This document shows positions 15,939 through 24,370 of a DNA stretch of 37,022 nucleotides, piece after piece (the stretch's first letter is position 1; each line of letters opens with the position of its first letter). The translations under genes and the position numbers were made by a program. The notes beneath the pieces are model-generated. The model had not been told where the DNA came from. It did not search any database and saw only the letters and a program-made list of their open reading frames with translations. Source of the DNA: a virus; IMG/VR virus record IMGVR_UViG_3300010368_000035, positions 1-37,022 of that record, one strand, 5' to 3'.

Positions 15939-16743
15939 AAACAAAATTTTCCATAGAACTCATATGAGCTCCATCATATGGTAATTGATTTGATTCCATT
16001 AGCAACATAAAAGATTCTTTTATGGATTCATGACCTTTTTGATTTGGATGACCATTATTTGGAATTTTCATAGAAACATCTTCGGTCCATTTCATATTTT
16101 TAGTATACGGTTGGCTCTTGAAATAGTCATAAGAAAAATATCTATTCTTTGGAGTATTCTCTATTAAGATTCTTTCTCTCTCCATTTGTTCTAATAATTG
16201 ATTTTCAGTAATGTCATCATCATAATATGGAGCAATCCATACAATTCCAGCGCATGGACTATAAACATGTGTATGATAAAATTTTATATTGTGCTGTTTT
16301 AGAAAATTATCTAATCGCCATACACATCTTAAATTAAAGTTCACTGCTCTTAGATCAAAATTTTCATCCCAAAATTCGTCATTAGTTAACATATAATCTC
16401 TTAAAGCTTTATGTCTAAGTCTTAACGATTCGTTGATATTAATTGACTCAGAATTAGATGTTAAGACGTGGCCATCAACATCAAAAAAATTTAGTCGATT
16501 ACTACCTGTCCATAAAACACAAACAATAATTTCTCTATCTAAATTATCAACTACTGCGTCCATCACAGAATTACTAATATAATCGTTTGATGCTCCTTTT
16601 TGAGCAACGTTGAGAAGTTCAACATTTAGCTCTTTAGCTAAAAGTTCAGGCCAAACTTCAATATTATGATCTTTGTATATTGTATATTTTGGATCTGAAA
16701 AACTACAACCAGATGTAATTAATAATCTAGAAGACTTTGACAT
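15931..16743 (-). CDS. SGNH-type hydrolase-like protein (second)
   Basis: A 270-residue SGNH/GDSL-fold protein. Block I is LLITSGCSFS with Ser 14, block II is AQKGASNDYISN, the middle block is VLWTGSNRLN, and block V is GHPNQKGHE. Between them is a longer region with LRCVWRLDNFLKQHNI, similar to the copies at 14447 and 22306. I start at ATG 16741-16743 (MSKSSRLL), which overlaps the carbamoyltransferase gene by 17 bases; the longer open frame adds nine residues that no paralogue has. The protein ends NFVYD, and those codons give the start of the next gene. Substrate unknown. Confidence 0.82.
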   Translation of the reverse strand: MSKSSRLLITSGCSFSDPKYTIYKDHNIEVWPELLAKELNVELLNVAQKGASNDYISNSVMDAVVDNLDREIIVCVLWTGSNRLNFFDVDGHVLTSNSESININESLRLRHKALRDYMLTNDEFWDENFDLRAVNFNLRCVWRLDNFLKQHNIKFYHTHVYSPCAGIVWIAPYYDDDITENQLLEQMERERILIENTPKNRYFSYDYFKSQPYTKNMKWTEDVSMKIPNNGHPNQKGHESIKESFMLLMESNQLPYDGAHMSSMENFVYD

Positions 16744-18049
16744 TATATCTTTTTTCCCATGATTTAGCATGTTCTAATGTGTCAATCATTGGTTCACCCT
16801 TGATATTTAGGCTTGTGTTAAGTAGCATCGGACAACCAGTTAATTCGTACCATTCTTCAAGGATTGGTCGAATTACTGATCGACAATCAGGTTTGACTAC
16901 TTGTACTCTCGCAGTTCCATCTACATGAGTAACAGAGTCATAATCATGAAGAGCCTTTGCCACAAACTGCATGTACTCGTTCATCGGTCCGCTAAAAAAT
17001 TTGGTGGAATATTCTTCGAGGATGGCTGGTGCAAAGGGCCTAAATCTTTGACGTCTTTTGATGTCGTTGACTGTGTCTTGTATGTCCAATCGTGGATCCG
17101 CCAAAAGACTACGATTCCCCAAAGCACGAGGGCCGAATTCAGCCCGACCGTTGGCCACGCCAGCCACCCCATGAGTGCTAAGGTAGCTTGCAACTTCTCT
17201 CGGGTTGAGAGTGCGATCGATGTTTGTTCCAAGATAAGGTCCTTTCCAATTGAGTTTCTTTCCATAGTGTCTTGCTGCAGCTCCAAGTGATGAACCAGCA
17301 TCTCCCGGATTTGGCATGATCCATATATTCTTACCATATATCTTTGAATTAGCCACACAGTTCAAAGCGCAGCCACCCATTAAAATAAGATTCTTATGCT
17401 TACAATGTAATTTTACTAGATCATGTAGCCATGTCTCATATGCGTATTGAATAGAAGCAGCAATATCTTCAGGTCTTCCTTTTGGTAATTCAATTCCTTT
17501 ATGACAATTTTCTAAATATAGATCTACGAAATGCCAATACTGAGGGTCACCATAAGCAGCTAAACCCATCACTATATATTCTTCTTCCATTGGTTTATAA
17601 CCAAGACCAGCAGTAACGGCAGAATAAGCTAGACCAAGACTATAAGGATATTTCATTTCCCAAGTCTGAGTAAAGACTCCATCTCTGACTTGAAATGCAG
17701 CTGCAGTTTCTTTTTCGCCAATAGCATCAACACAAAGAATATCGCAATCATCAAATGGAGATGTCGCCCAACCAGCCCAAGCATGAGTCTCATAATGGTT
17801 GTACTCATAATCAACATCGATATTTTTTGGTTGTGGATCTTGACCAGCTTCTCTACGTCTTTCGGCTAGACGTTCTTTATTCTCATGACCAATAACAACA
17901 TCCCAGCCGGGAAGCTTCTTGGCTGGTATCCATTTTTCATTCTTATTTCGAGTATGACGTTCGGCATGATGAGCTTCTAAGATCTCACCATTTTCAACTA
18001 AACACCATGCGGCATCGTGGCTACCTTCTGATATACCTAAAATCTTCAT
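16727..18049 (-). CDS. NodU/CmcH-family carbamoyltransferase
   Basis: A 440-residue enzyme of the family that transfers carbamoyl from carbamoyl phosphate, through carbamoyl-adenylate, to a hydroxyl on sugars, antibiotics or, in some phages, modified bases. The N-terminal ASKHA-like domain starts MKILGISEGSHDAAW and has HHAERHTRNK and NHYETHAW. GGCALNCVANSKI lies near residue 225. The YrdC-like C-terminal domain carries EFGPRALGNRSLLADPR near 304-320, RFRPFAPAIL near 336, THVDGTARVQ and LLNTSLNIKGEP. It is shorter than NodU because the extreme C-terminus is reduced. Start is ATG 18047-18049, in a four-base overlap with the radical SAM stop. Bases 17090-17230 are GC-richer than their surroundings. 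Confidence 0.92.
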   Translation of the reverse strand: MKILGISEGSHDAAWCLVENGEILEAHHAERHTRNKNEKWIPAKKLPGWDVVIGHENKERLAERRREAGQDPQPKNIDVDYEYNHYETHAWAGWATSPFDDCDILCVDAIGEKETAAAFQVRDGVFTQTWEMKYPYSLGLAYSAVTAGLGYKPMEEEYIVMGLAAYGDPQYWHFVDLYLENCHKGIELPKGRPEDIAASIQYAYETWLHDLVKLHCKHKNLILMGGCALNCVANSKIYGKNIWIMPNPGDAGSSLGAAARHYGKKLNWKGPYLGTNIDRTLNPREVASYLSTHGVAGVANGRAEFGPRALGNRSLLADPRLDIQDTVNDIKRRQRFRPFAPAILEEYSTKFFSGPMNEYMQFVAKALHDYDSVTHVDGTARVQVVKPDCRSVIRPILEEWYELTGCPMLLNTSLNIKGEPMIDTLEHAKSWEKRYNVKVF

Positions 18050-18957
18050 ATCCACTCTTTACAATTTTTACATAATTCTAAAGGCTCATCAAACAATTCT
18101 TCGAAAAAACTATTTTGAAGAATGTCGTCATATTCATATGAATTCAAATTATTATTAAGAGCAAATAATTCTAATTCTTGAAACATTTCTGGATGAGTGG
18201 ATATAGAAGGCATATAACAACATTGCCATACATTACCCCACGCATCAATTTGAGCTTGTCTTCTTTTTCTCCACTGGCATCGATGATTATCGTCGTATTC
18301 TTCTGGAAATTCAAGTCTTTTTATTTTCCAATTATATAATTCGTCTATTGCAATTCTTTTAACTATACTTTCTGAAAAATTTTTATATTGCTTTTGATAT
18401 ATTTCATCTTTGTAAGATTCAAATACTTGAAACGATTCAAATCCAAGATCACGTGCTAATTGACTAGCAATTTCAATTTCATGTTTATTGTGTTCAAACA
18501 TAATATACTTCCATCTGGCTCTTCCTCCAGATTGAATAAACGCTTTAGCATGATCTAAAACTTTTTCAATATCAACACCTCGTCTATATAAATGATTTGT
18601 TGATATACCATCAATCGCAAAACTTACTCTTGCAGTAAATTCATTTAACTTTTTAGCTAATTGTTTCCACCATTCTATATTTCTTGCTCCACCATTTGTT
18701 GAAAAATCGACAACGACATGTCTAGGAATAGAATCAATTAATTCAATAGCATTAGGGTGCATTGTAAAATCACCATATGCACCATTAAAGTATATCGTTT
18801 TGATATCACTAAAATTTATTTTTTTAAAAGTGTCGAGTGGAAGATGAACTAATTCAACACATACTTCGCCTCCATCGATATTTCGAATACATCCACCACA
18901 ATGACTATTACAATACGTAGTAATATCAACTTGTAATTCGGCTACTTTCATGTCCAT
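18046..18957 (-). CDS. Radical SAM protein, GNxGDP-type subgroup (divergent)
   Basis: About 300 residues. The cluster motif is CNSHCGGC, immediately after a short strand at the N-terminus. Where the two neighbours have CGNxGDP, this protein has NGAYGDFTMHP. The C-terminal domain contains CQWRKRRQAQIDAWGNVWQCC and ends with LCKNCKEWI, giving Cys for an auxiliary SPASM-like cluster. The pattern of a strand with DxWGN.W.CC is usual for enzymes that act on peptides or other bulky substrates. Two ATGs compete: 18955-18957 (MDMK), which overlaps the previous gene by ten bases, and 18949-18951, in a four-base ATGA overlap. Either is possible. Substrate unknown. Confidence 0.85.
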   Translation of the reverse strand: MDMKVAELQVDITTYCNSHCGGCIRNIDGGEVCVELVHLPLDTFKKINFSDIKTIYFNGAYGDFTMHPNAIELIDSIPRHVVVDFSTNGGARNIEWWKQLAKKLNEFTARVSFAIDGISTNHLYRRGVDIEKVLDHAKAFIQSGGRARWKYIMFEHNKHEIEIASQLARDLGFESFQVFESYKDEIYQKQYKNFSESIVKRIAIDELYNWKIKRLEFPEEYDDNHRCQWRKRRQAQIDAWGNVWQCCYMPSISTHPEMFQELELFALNNNLNSYEYDDILQNSFFEELFDEPLELCKNCKEWI

Positions 18958-20012
18958 TGAGCCACAAACGGATCGAATCCTATATTACATTTAGTGCCAC
19001 AGGTTTTCATTCTCCCTTGACTAACCCCATGTATATCCCACGAATTTTCAATCGCCTTAAAGAACTCGCCTTCAAGGATTTGCTCCAAAGGAGTGTGATG
19101 GACATTAATTCGTTCAAACCCGCCAGTTTTTTGTATGATTTTATATTCCTGCGAAGTTTCTATAGGTCTCCACCATTTGTACACTTGCCCCGCAAGCCAA
19201 CAACACGGAAAGACAAGACCTTCGGCTGAAACGTATATCTCTTTTTTCTGGACGCATTTCGGTTTGATTTCGGCAATATCAATAAATTTATCCATTGAAC
19301 CATAGGTCTTGACGATCTTTTCATAGTCCTCATCAATCGCTTTGTTTCTGTACTGGGGAGATTGCGGTGGTGCAAGCCGTGTTGAATCTTTACCCCTGAA
19401 TACTGCTTGGTGTTCATCTTTTTTCCTCAAATCTGCTGTATTGATATATCGTCCAGACTTCTTGACAATAAACTCTTTCACTCCAAGAATCTGCGAAAAC
19501 ATTTCTGCTTGTTTCACTTGATGTTCGTTATAATTGAATACAAGGAATGTCCACTTGGCATAACCACCGGCATCACAAAAGGCAGCCATGTTTTCTTCAA
19601 CATGTTCCCATTTTACACCTTGTCGATAAAAGTGATTTGTGTCTTGTAAACCATCAACAGAGAAGTTGACAAATGAAACTACCTTGGCTAGTCTTTCCCA
19701 CCACTCAGGTTTTCGAGCACCACCATTAGTAGTAACAAACATATGAATATCAGGATTACACTCACGTACGTACTCTGCTTGTTCTAGCATATCAGGAGCA
19801 AAGATAGGATCTCCATGATTGCCACAAAAGTAGAATGTTTTCAGTTGTGATAAAAACTCTGGTGAAAAGGCTTTCTTAAAACCTTCCAACGTCATTGACT
19901 CATCTTTCAGATGTTGATTGACTTCACCACCATTCTTATTCCTATCACACATAGGACAAGAAGCTTGGCAAAGTTGAGTTGGTTCAAAGTGAACCATTTT
20001 CACATTATACAT
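18948..20012 (-). CDS. Radical SAM protein, GNxGDP-type subgroup
   Basis: A 354-residue protein with cluster motif CQASCPMC (Cys 15, 19, 22) and CGNHGDPIFAPD in place of the common GGEP motif. FSVDGLQDTNHFYRQG in the centre is nearly identical in pattern to the next gene. The C-terminal SPASM-like domain holds CVQKKEIYVSAEGLVFPCCW and a final CGTKCN. It is a clear paralogue of the gene at 20005-20997. The start ATG lies in an eight-base overlap with the previous stop (ATGTATAA). The protein ends AQWT, and its final codons contain the next start. Role: radical SAM modification of an unknown substrate. Confidence 0.9.
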   Translation of the reverse strand: MYNVKMVHFEPTQLCQASCPMCDRNKNGGEVNQHLKDESMTLEGFKKAFSPEFLSQLKTFYFCGNHGDPIFAPDMLEQAEYVRECNPDIHMFVTTNGGARKPEWWERLAKVVSFVNFSVDGLQDTNHFYRQGVKWEHVEENMAAFCDAGGYAKWTFLVFNYNEHQVKQAEMFSQILGVKEFIVKKSGRYINTADLRKKDEHQAVFRGKDSTRLAPPQSPQYRNKAIDEDYEKIVKTYGSMDKFIDIAEIKPKCVQKKEIYVSAEGLVFPCCWLAGQVYKWWRPIETSQEYKIIQKTGGFERINVHHTPLEQILEGEFFKAIENSWDIHGVSQGRMKTCGTKCNIGFDPFVAQWT

Positions 20013-20997
20013 ATTGAAGTTTTACCGTATCCTGTTTCACATTACATTTAGCCGAACAAACGAACGGCTTATCATCAGTATCCCATCGTTCAAAAATATT
20101 TTCGAACCATTCGATAGCTTTATTTATTCCGACTTCTTTAGCATTATTATCTACAAGCATAGATCGAATATCCAGCCTCTCTTCCAAAGAAATATTTTGA
20201 GAGCTAACAAGGGACGTGTGGGCCCAGCAACATGGAAATACATGTCCTGTAGCTGCCACATAAATTTCTCTATTTTTGACACATTTCGGAGAGATAGCAA
20301 CATGTTCTCTATCCTTTAACGGGTTGTTCACTACTTCACTTTGGTATTTCTCTTGCTTTGGTGGCTTTAAGACTTCTTGTTCTTTTCCTCTCCAGTATGT
20401 TTGCCATGCTGGTCTTTGTTTATCATAACGGTTTGTCGTCTTTGGACGGAATTCCACAAATCCAAGTTCTTTTGATAATCGTTCTGCCAATTCGATTTGA
20501 TGTTCATTGTGCTCAAAGACCAGATAATCCCACTTTGCTTTTCCACCGGCATTGATAAATTCCTTTACGTTATTGATTATATTATACCATGAAACACCTT
20601 TTCTGTAAATATGGTTTGTGTCTTCTAACCCGTCTATTGAAAATGTAACATGATTTGTTAGATTTGCTAGGTTCCTCCAAAACTCAGGTTTACGAGCTCC
20701 GCCATTTGTATTCATAGACAGATAAATGTTTGGATTGATTTCACGAAAATATTCAAAGATCTCAAGACAGTCAGGTGCCATCATTGGATCTCCAAGATTA
20801 CCACACATATACATTTCATTGAGTTGTTGAATAAATTCTTTCGAAAAGATATTCTTTACATCTTCGAGTGATAACGATATATTGTTTATATTTGGATTCA
20901 GCTCTCCATCTAATGTAACACGATCGCACATTGGGCACATAGCTTGACATAACTGAGTAGCTTCTATATGTAGTCGTTTAATATCATAAATCTTCAA
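20005..20997 (-). CDS. Radical SAM protein, GNxGDP-type subgroup (TTG start)
   Basis: A 330-residue paralogue of the preceding entry. The cluster motif is CQAMCPMC (Cys 17, 21, 24), followed by CGNLGDPMMAPD and FSIDGLEDTNHIYRKG. The C-terminal domain has CVKNREIYVAATGHVFPCCW and a final CSAKCN. No ATG precedes the cluster motif in this frame, since the first Met lies inside it. I therefore use TTG at 20995-20997, which restores the strand IYDIKRLHIEATQLC that aligns with the paralogue. It overlaps the methyltransferase gene by 14 bases. Tandem position and similarity suggest that the two act on related substrates or form a complex. Confidence 0.88.
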   Translation of the reverse strand: MKIYDIKRLHIEATQLCQAMCPMCDRVTLDGELNPNINNISLSLEDVKNIFSKEFIQQLNEMYMCGNLGDPMMAPDCLEIFEYFREINPNIYLSMNTNGGARKPEFWRNLANLTNHVTFSIDGLEDTNHIYRKGVSWYNIINNVKEFINAGGKAKWDYLVFEHNEHQIELAERLSKELGFVEFRPKTTNRYDKQRPAWQTYWRGKEQEVLKPPKQEKYQSEVVNNPLKDREHVAISPKCVKNREIYVAATGHVFPCCWAHTSLVSSQNISLEERLDIRSMLVDNNAKEVGINKAIEWFENIFERWDTDDKPFVCSAKCNVKQDTVKLQYV

Positions 20998-21607
20998 AAT
21001 CGCTCTCGTGCCATGCGTGTTTCATTTTTCCATATATTATAAATGGTTCAGCTTCTTTTGGTAAATCACCAGTTCTTATGTGACTTGGCCAAGCTGGAAT
21101 ACCGATATTAAAATCTACAATATTTCTTGTGAGAACAACTGAATGATCGCCGATTGTATTGATTTTCCAATCTAAATCATCTTTGAGAAATTCTGTAACT
21201 TGCCAAGTTACTTCTGGCCATTTTCTATGAAAATAATCATCAACAATAATAACATCTGTTGTGATAGCTGATACAAGTTCTAAATCATTATATGTCAGCT
21301 TTTTATCACCATCTAGATGCGACAATGTAACAAACGGTAAATTTTCAGGTTTAAGATCTCTGCTATCTCTTTCGATATATTTTACGTTATCAAAATATAT
21401 TGGTTCATATCCAAACCAAGGATCAATAGCATAAACATCATTAGTATGATCAAGTAAAGTAAGTAATGAACCTCCATGACCTACACCAATTTCTAGCATA
21501 GGTTCATCACTATAGTTTTTGACTATTTTGTCATAAATATACCAATCTAATCCAGTCTTACCCGGCCTCGGTAATTTCTTTGAAAATTGATCACTGAGTA
21601 TACTCAT
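20984..21607 (-). CDS. Class I SAM-dependent methyltransferase-like protein
   Basis: A 207-residue Rossmann-fold protein. Motif I is MLEIGVGHGGSL near residues 37-48, followed by the acidic strand VYAIDPW and later VIIVDDYFHRKWPEV. This pattern resembles the group of small methyltransferases found in glycan and antibiotic clusters (for example Methyltransf_24-like or cephalosporin hydroxylase-like proteins). It would move a methyl group from S-adenosylmethionine to a small molecule or sugar. I start at ATG 21605-21607 (MSILSDQF), giving a 17-base overlap with the PP-loop gene; the frame is open 20 codons further, but inside that gene. Acceptor unknown. Confidence 0.82.
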   Translation of the reverse strand: MSILSDQFSKKLPRPGKTGLDWYIYDKIVKNYSDEPMLEIGVGHGGSLLTLLDHTNDVYAIDPWFGYEPIYFDNVKYIERDSRDLKPENLPFVTLSHLDGDKKLTYNDLELVSAITTDVIIVDDYFHRKWPEVTWQVTEFLKDDLDWKINTIGDHSVVLTRNIVDFNIGIPAWPSHIRTGDLPKEAEPFIIYGKMKHAWHESDFEDL

Positions 21608-22313
21608 TGAACGCCCAGTCTCTTTCCATACACCACCAGCATTCTCCGCATTCTTCAGTAAACCCATGTGTCATATAATCCCAACCTTCACATGATCGAG
21701 TCAATGGAAGTAATGTATTGACTAAATCATATTTTTTATAGAGTTCAGCAATGTGACCTTTATGGTGTTGAACGAATGGGCAACAATGAATAATATTTCT
21801 TTTTTCATCATCATCTACTTCTGATCTATAACCTCTCATATCCCAGTCACGGTGTTTTTCTCGGCATTCCCATACGTGTTCACCAAAAACTTTAGATGAT
21901 CCCCAAAAGATTTGACCAATTTCTTCTGGTGGATTTGCTGTTACACCATTAAAGACTTGAGTATATTCACCAATACGTTTGACAGTATCATCAATTAGAT
22001 TCTCTTGAAAATCCACATATCTATTTTTATGTTTTGGATTAACTGGAGCTCCACCCGGGTCTTCACATAACATTGATTGTAATGGAGCAAACTTTACACT
22101 AGTTCTCCATTGATCTTGCATCCAATCATATACTTGCTGAGCGTGATAGTTTTGCCAATTACGTACTCCATGAACCACGGTGATTGGCCAGACCGTAAGT
22201 GGTTTCTTTGCCTTGGTCCATTCGTTACAGATCATCCATAAAAGTAAAGCACTGTCAGCTCCACCTGATAGACGGATGATAACGTTTTCTGTTTGTACTG
22301 GAATTTTAATCAT
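21591..22313 (-). CDS. QueC-like PP-loop ATP pyrophosphatase family protein
   Basis: A 240-residue protein. The PP-loop RLSGGADSALLLW (SGGADS at 16-21) binds ATP pyrophosphate in enzymes that adenylate a substrate for amidation or thiolation. At the C-terminus Cys 208, 222, 225 and 228 (SCEGW, then ECGECWWCMERDW) match the zinc site pattern of QueC, which makes 7-cyano-7-deazaguanine. No QueD, QueE, FolE or transglycosylase is recognisable in the window, so a role in base modification is not shown. QueC-like proteins also serve in other pathways, including defence systems. I start at ATG 22311-22313 (MIKIPV), in an eight-base overlap with the SGNH gene (ATGATTAA). Confidence 0.85.
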   Translation of the reverse strand: MIKIPVQTENVIIRLSGGADSALLLWMICNEWTKAKKPLTVWPITVVHGVRNWQNYHAQQVYDWMQDQWRTSVKFAPLQSMLCEDPGGAPVNPKHKNRYVDFQENLIDDTVKRIGEYTQVFNGVTANPPEEIGQIFWGSSKVFGEHVWECREKHRDWDMRGYRSEVDDDEKRNIIHCCPFVQHHKGHIAELYKKYDLVNTLLPLTRSCEGWDYMTHGFTEECGECWWCMERDWAFNEYTQ

Positions 22314-23196
22314 AGACATATATAGGTCTCTCAAATTTTTTTACATTTAACGATTCTACATTCCCACTGGTAATAAAGTTATGTATAAGATTTCCTAAAA
22401 GCTCATGCCCTTTGGCATTTGGATGATGATCGTTTCTATTTACTACTAGATTGTGTTGTTTAATATAATGATGAGCATCCCAAGAGAAGCCAATATATTT
22501 TTTACTTTTCGATAGTTTCTTATACCATGCACTTTCATTCTTAATTTTTGTAGATCCTTTTTCTATTTCTTCACTAAAAGATTTTATTTGATAAGAATAT
22601 TTTTGATGTGATGTCAATGCCCCAACAAAAGTCTCATCTGCTATTGGAGATATACTAGAGAAATGATAAAATTCTATTCCTCTTAAAACGCAATATTCTT
22701 CTAGAAGATACATAGTGCGTAATGAATGTTCTACTATTTTAAAATAGATGTCAGATAAAGAAATATCTTTTTCTTTTGACTCATCAATACATTGTGAAAT
22801 TACACTAGTGAGTTGTAAAGTTCTGGTAAGATATTTTCGCATATCTTCTACATATTCTTCAGTAACATTAACACCTTTATCTCTCACTTTAGATTCAAAT
22901 CTTTGAATGAGCTCTTCTTCGCCTTCTAGCATTCCACTCGTAATATCGAATAAGTTAATACGTAAAACATCTGACCAATTAGCAATGACTACAATATCCC
23001 TATCACTATATTTTTCAATTGCATCGATTGCTTTATTGAAAATGTAATAGTTAGATGCTCCACCTTTGCCCAGATTAATATGATCCCAATCTGCTAATTC
23101 AGCAACATATTCTGGCCAGACTTTAGGAATGAACGAATATAATTTTGGATCAGTAAAACTATCACCTACTGCAATAAGTAATTTTTTAGTAGACAT
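22306..23196 (-). CDS. SGNH-type hydrolase-like protein (first, canonical GDS)
   Basis: A 296-residue SGNH/GDSL-fold protein, separated from the other four copies by six genes. Block I is LLIAVGDSFTDP with canonical Gly-Asp-Ser (Ser 13). Block II is GKGGASNYYIFN, the middle block is ANWSDVLRIN, and block V is HHPNAKGHE. An inserted region of about 100 residues with LRTMYLLEEYCVLRGIEFYHF resembles the copies at 14447 and 15931. It starts in an 11-base overlap with the radical SAM gene and ends YVYD, giving the ATG of the PP-loop gene. Possible roles are ester hydrolysis, deacetylation or acyl transfer in the island pathway. Confidence 0.84.
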   Translation of the reverse strand: MSTKKLLIAVGDSFTDPKLYSFIPKVWPEYVAELADWDHINLGKGGASNYYIFNKAIDAIEKYSDRDIVVIANWSDVLRINLFDITSGMLEGEEELIQRFESKVRDKGVNVTEEYVEDMRKYLTRTLQLTSVISQCIDESKEKDISLSDIYFKIVEHSLRTMYLLEEYCVLRGIEFYHFSSISPIADETFVGALTSHQKYSYQIKSFSEEIEKGSTKIKNESAWYKKLSKSKKYIGFSWDAHHYIKQHNLVVNRNDHHPNAKGHELLGNLIHNFITSGNVESLNVKKFERPIYVYD

Positions 23197-24370
23197 AATC
23201 GAAAATCTTTGGAGCTAATTCGCTCGCATCCCTATTATAAAGTTGATCTTGTAGTTTTACAATCTCTTTGAATGTTTCTTCTGGTATTGTTCTTTTTCCA
23301 TGAGTGAGTCTCATTTCAAATTCACGAGTAAAATCATTATAAGTCAAGTTTTGTAGAATCTTTTTCTTTGTGTCTTCTGCTAAGTTAACAACATCAAGTC
23401 CTTCTGGCCAGTGAACAAAGGTAGTTCTATATTTTACTTCTACATTATACAATCTTTCGAGATCTTCTTTTAACCAATAAAGATCTTCACTAATCTCATT
23501 CATATAGAAAGCATGATAAGCAGTAGTAGTACAAACTAAGAGAAGTTTTTCAATCTTATCTGTTCTATTCAACATGTCATGAATATTTTCTATAACAGAT
23601 TCGTAATCCCCACCTTGTCTAAAGTAATTGAATAGCTTACCAGTTCCATCCATGCTGACAGTAATATCTGCTCTTTTAAAATGTTCCCATAATTTAACAA
23701 TGTCATAGTTCTTAAACTTAGTCATTGACATATTGGTATTATAAACAAGAGTGATTTTGCTTGTATCAATCTTTGGATCTGCGATCATTCGTTCAAGGAA
23801 ACGATACATCTCAACATGAAAGAAAGGTTCACCACCAGAGAACTCAATACGTTCTACTGTTGGTAATATATTCTCAAATAAATGGTCGATGACTTCAGGA
23901 GTTGGAATATCAATTTGGTGATCGTGCCTTTCAATGACATGATCAAAATGATGATCGGTCCAAAGCTTTTGGCCTACTTCTGGATTTTGTTTCCCGATCT
24001 TAATGAAATTAGAGTTGCTAGCAACCGTGCAATGCCGGCATGAATAGTTACATGCTCGGTTAAGTTTGAGTTGGAGATCTCTGACGACGATTTCCGTGTT
24101 ATGATAATCCGGTTCCGAAACGAGTAAATCTTCGGATCTTTGTCTGTACGATTTGATTCCATTTTCTTCTTGAATCCTGCAATCTACGCACTCTACTGGC
24201 CATTCATCGTTCATCAACTGTTGGCGTATACGTATCCATTCAGATGAATTCACATCTGGAACATCTGGTACACTACCAAATTGATGACCATTATGTAGCT
24301 TAAATCGAAAGCATGGGGCATAACCACCGGGCTTAAAATCTAAATGGCTCCAAGCAAATTTACATTTCAT
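23186..24370 (-). CDS. Radical SAM protein with N-terminal twitch-type domain (copy 6)
   Basis: A 394-residue protein. Before the radical SAM barrel is a Cys-bearing N-terminal domain: Cys 3, Cys 20 in GGYAPCFRF, and CVDC at 61-64 followed by QEENGIKSYR. The barrel motif is CNYSCRHC (Cys 107, 111, 114), with SGGEP and DGTGKLFNYFRQGGDYESV downstream. The four N-terminal Cys probably bind an auxiliary iron-sulfur cluster. This domain order is, as I recall, known as N-terminal twitch radical SAM proteins of phages and marine bacteria with unknown substrates. ATG at 24368-24370 overlaps the previous gene by 11 bases. It has one Cys where most copies have a CysCys pair. Confidence 0.88.
   Translation of the reverse strand: MKCKFAWSHLDFKPGGYAPCFRFKLHNGHQFGSVPDVPDVNSSEWIRIRQQLMNDEWPVECVDCRIQEENGIKSYRQRSEDLLVSEPDYHNTEIVVRDLQLKLNRACNYSCRHCTVASNSNFIKIGKQNPEVGQKLWTDHHFDHVIERHDHQIDIPTPEVIDHLFENILPTVERIEFSGGEPFFHVEMYRFLERMIADPKIDTSKITLVYNTNMSMTKFKNYDIVKLWEHFKRADITVSMDGTGKLFNYFRQGGDYESVIENIHDMLNRTDKIEKLLLVCTTTAYHAFYMNEISEDLYWLKEDLERLYNVEVKYRTTFVHWPEGLDVVNLAEDTKKKILQNLTYNDFTREFEMRLTHGKRTIPEETFKEIVKLQDQLYNRDASELAPKIFDYVY

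Noticed and set aside
13777-16743. Pseudogene or frameshift among the four consecutive SGNH genes
   Set aside because: Each is a full-length frame with its Ser and His blocks, and each joint is an exact eight-base or 17-base overlap rather than a break.
16901-17358. Long plus-strand and minus-strand alternative frames inside the carbamoyltransferase gene
   Set aside because: They cover the GC-rich conserved block, where stops are rarer by composition. The carbamoyltransferase frame is clearly the coding one.
21591-22313. Evidence for a complete 7-deazaguanine DNA modification pathway
   Set aside because: Only the QueC-like protein is present; none of the radical SAM proteins looks like QueE, and no transglycosylase is seen in the window.
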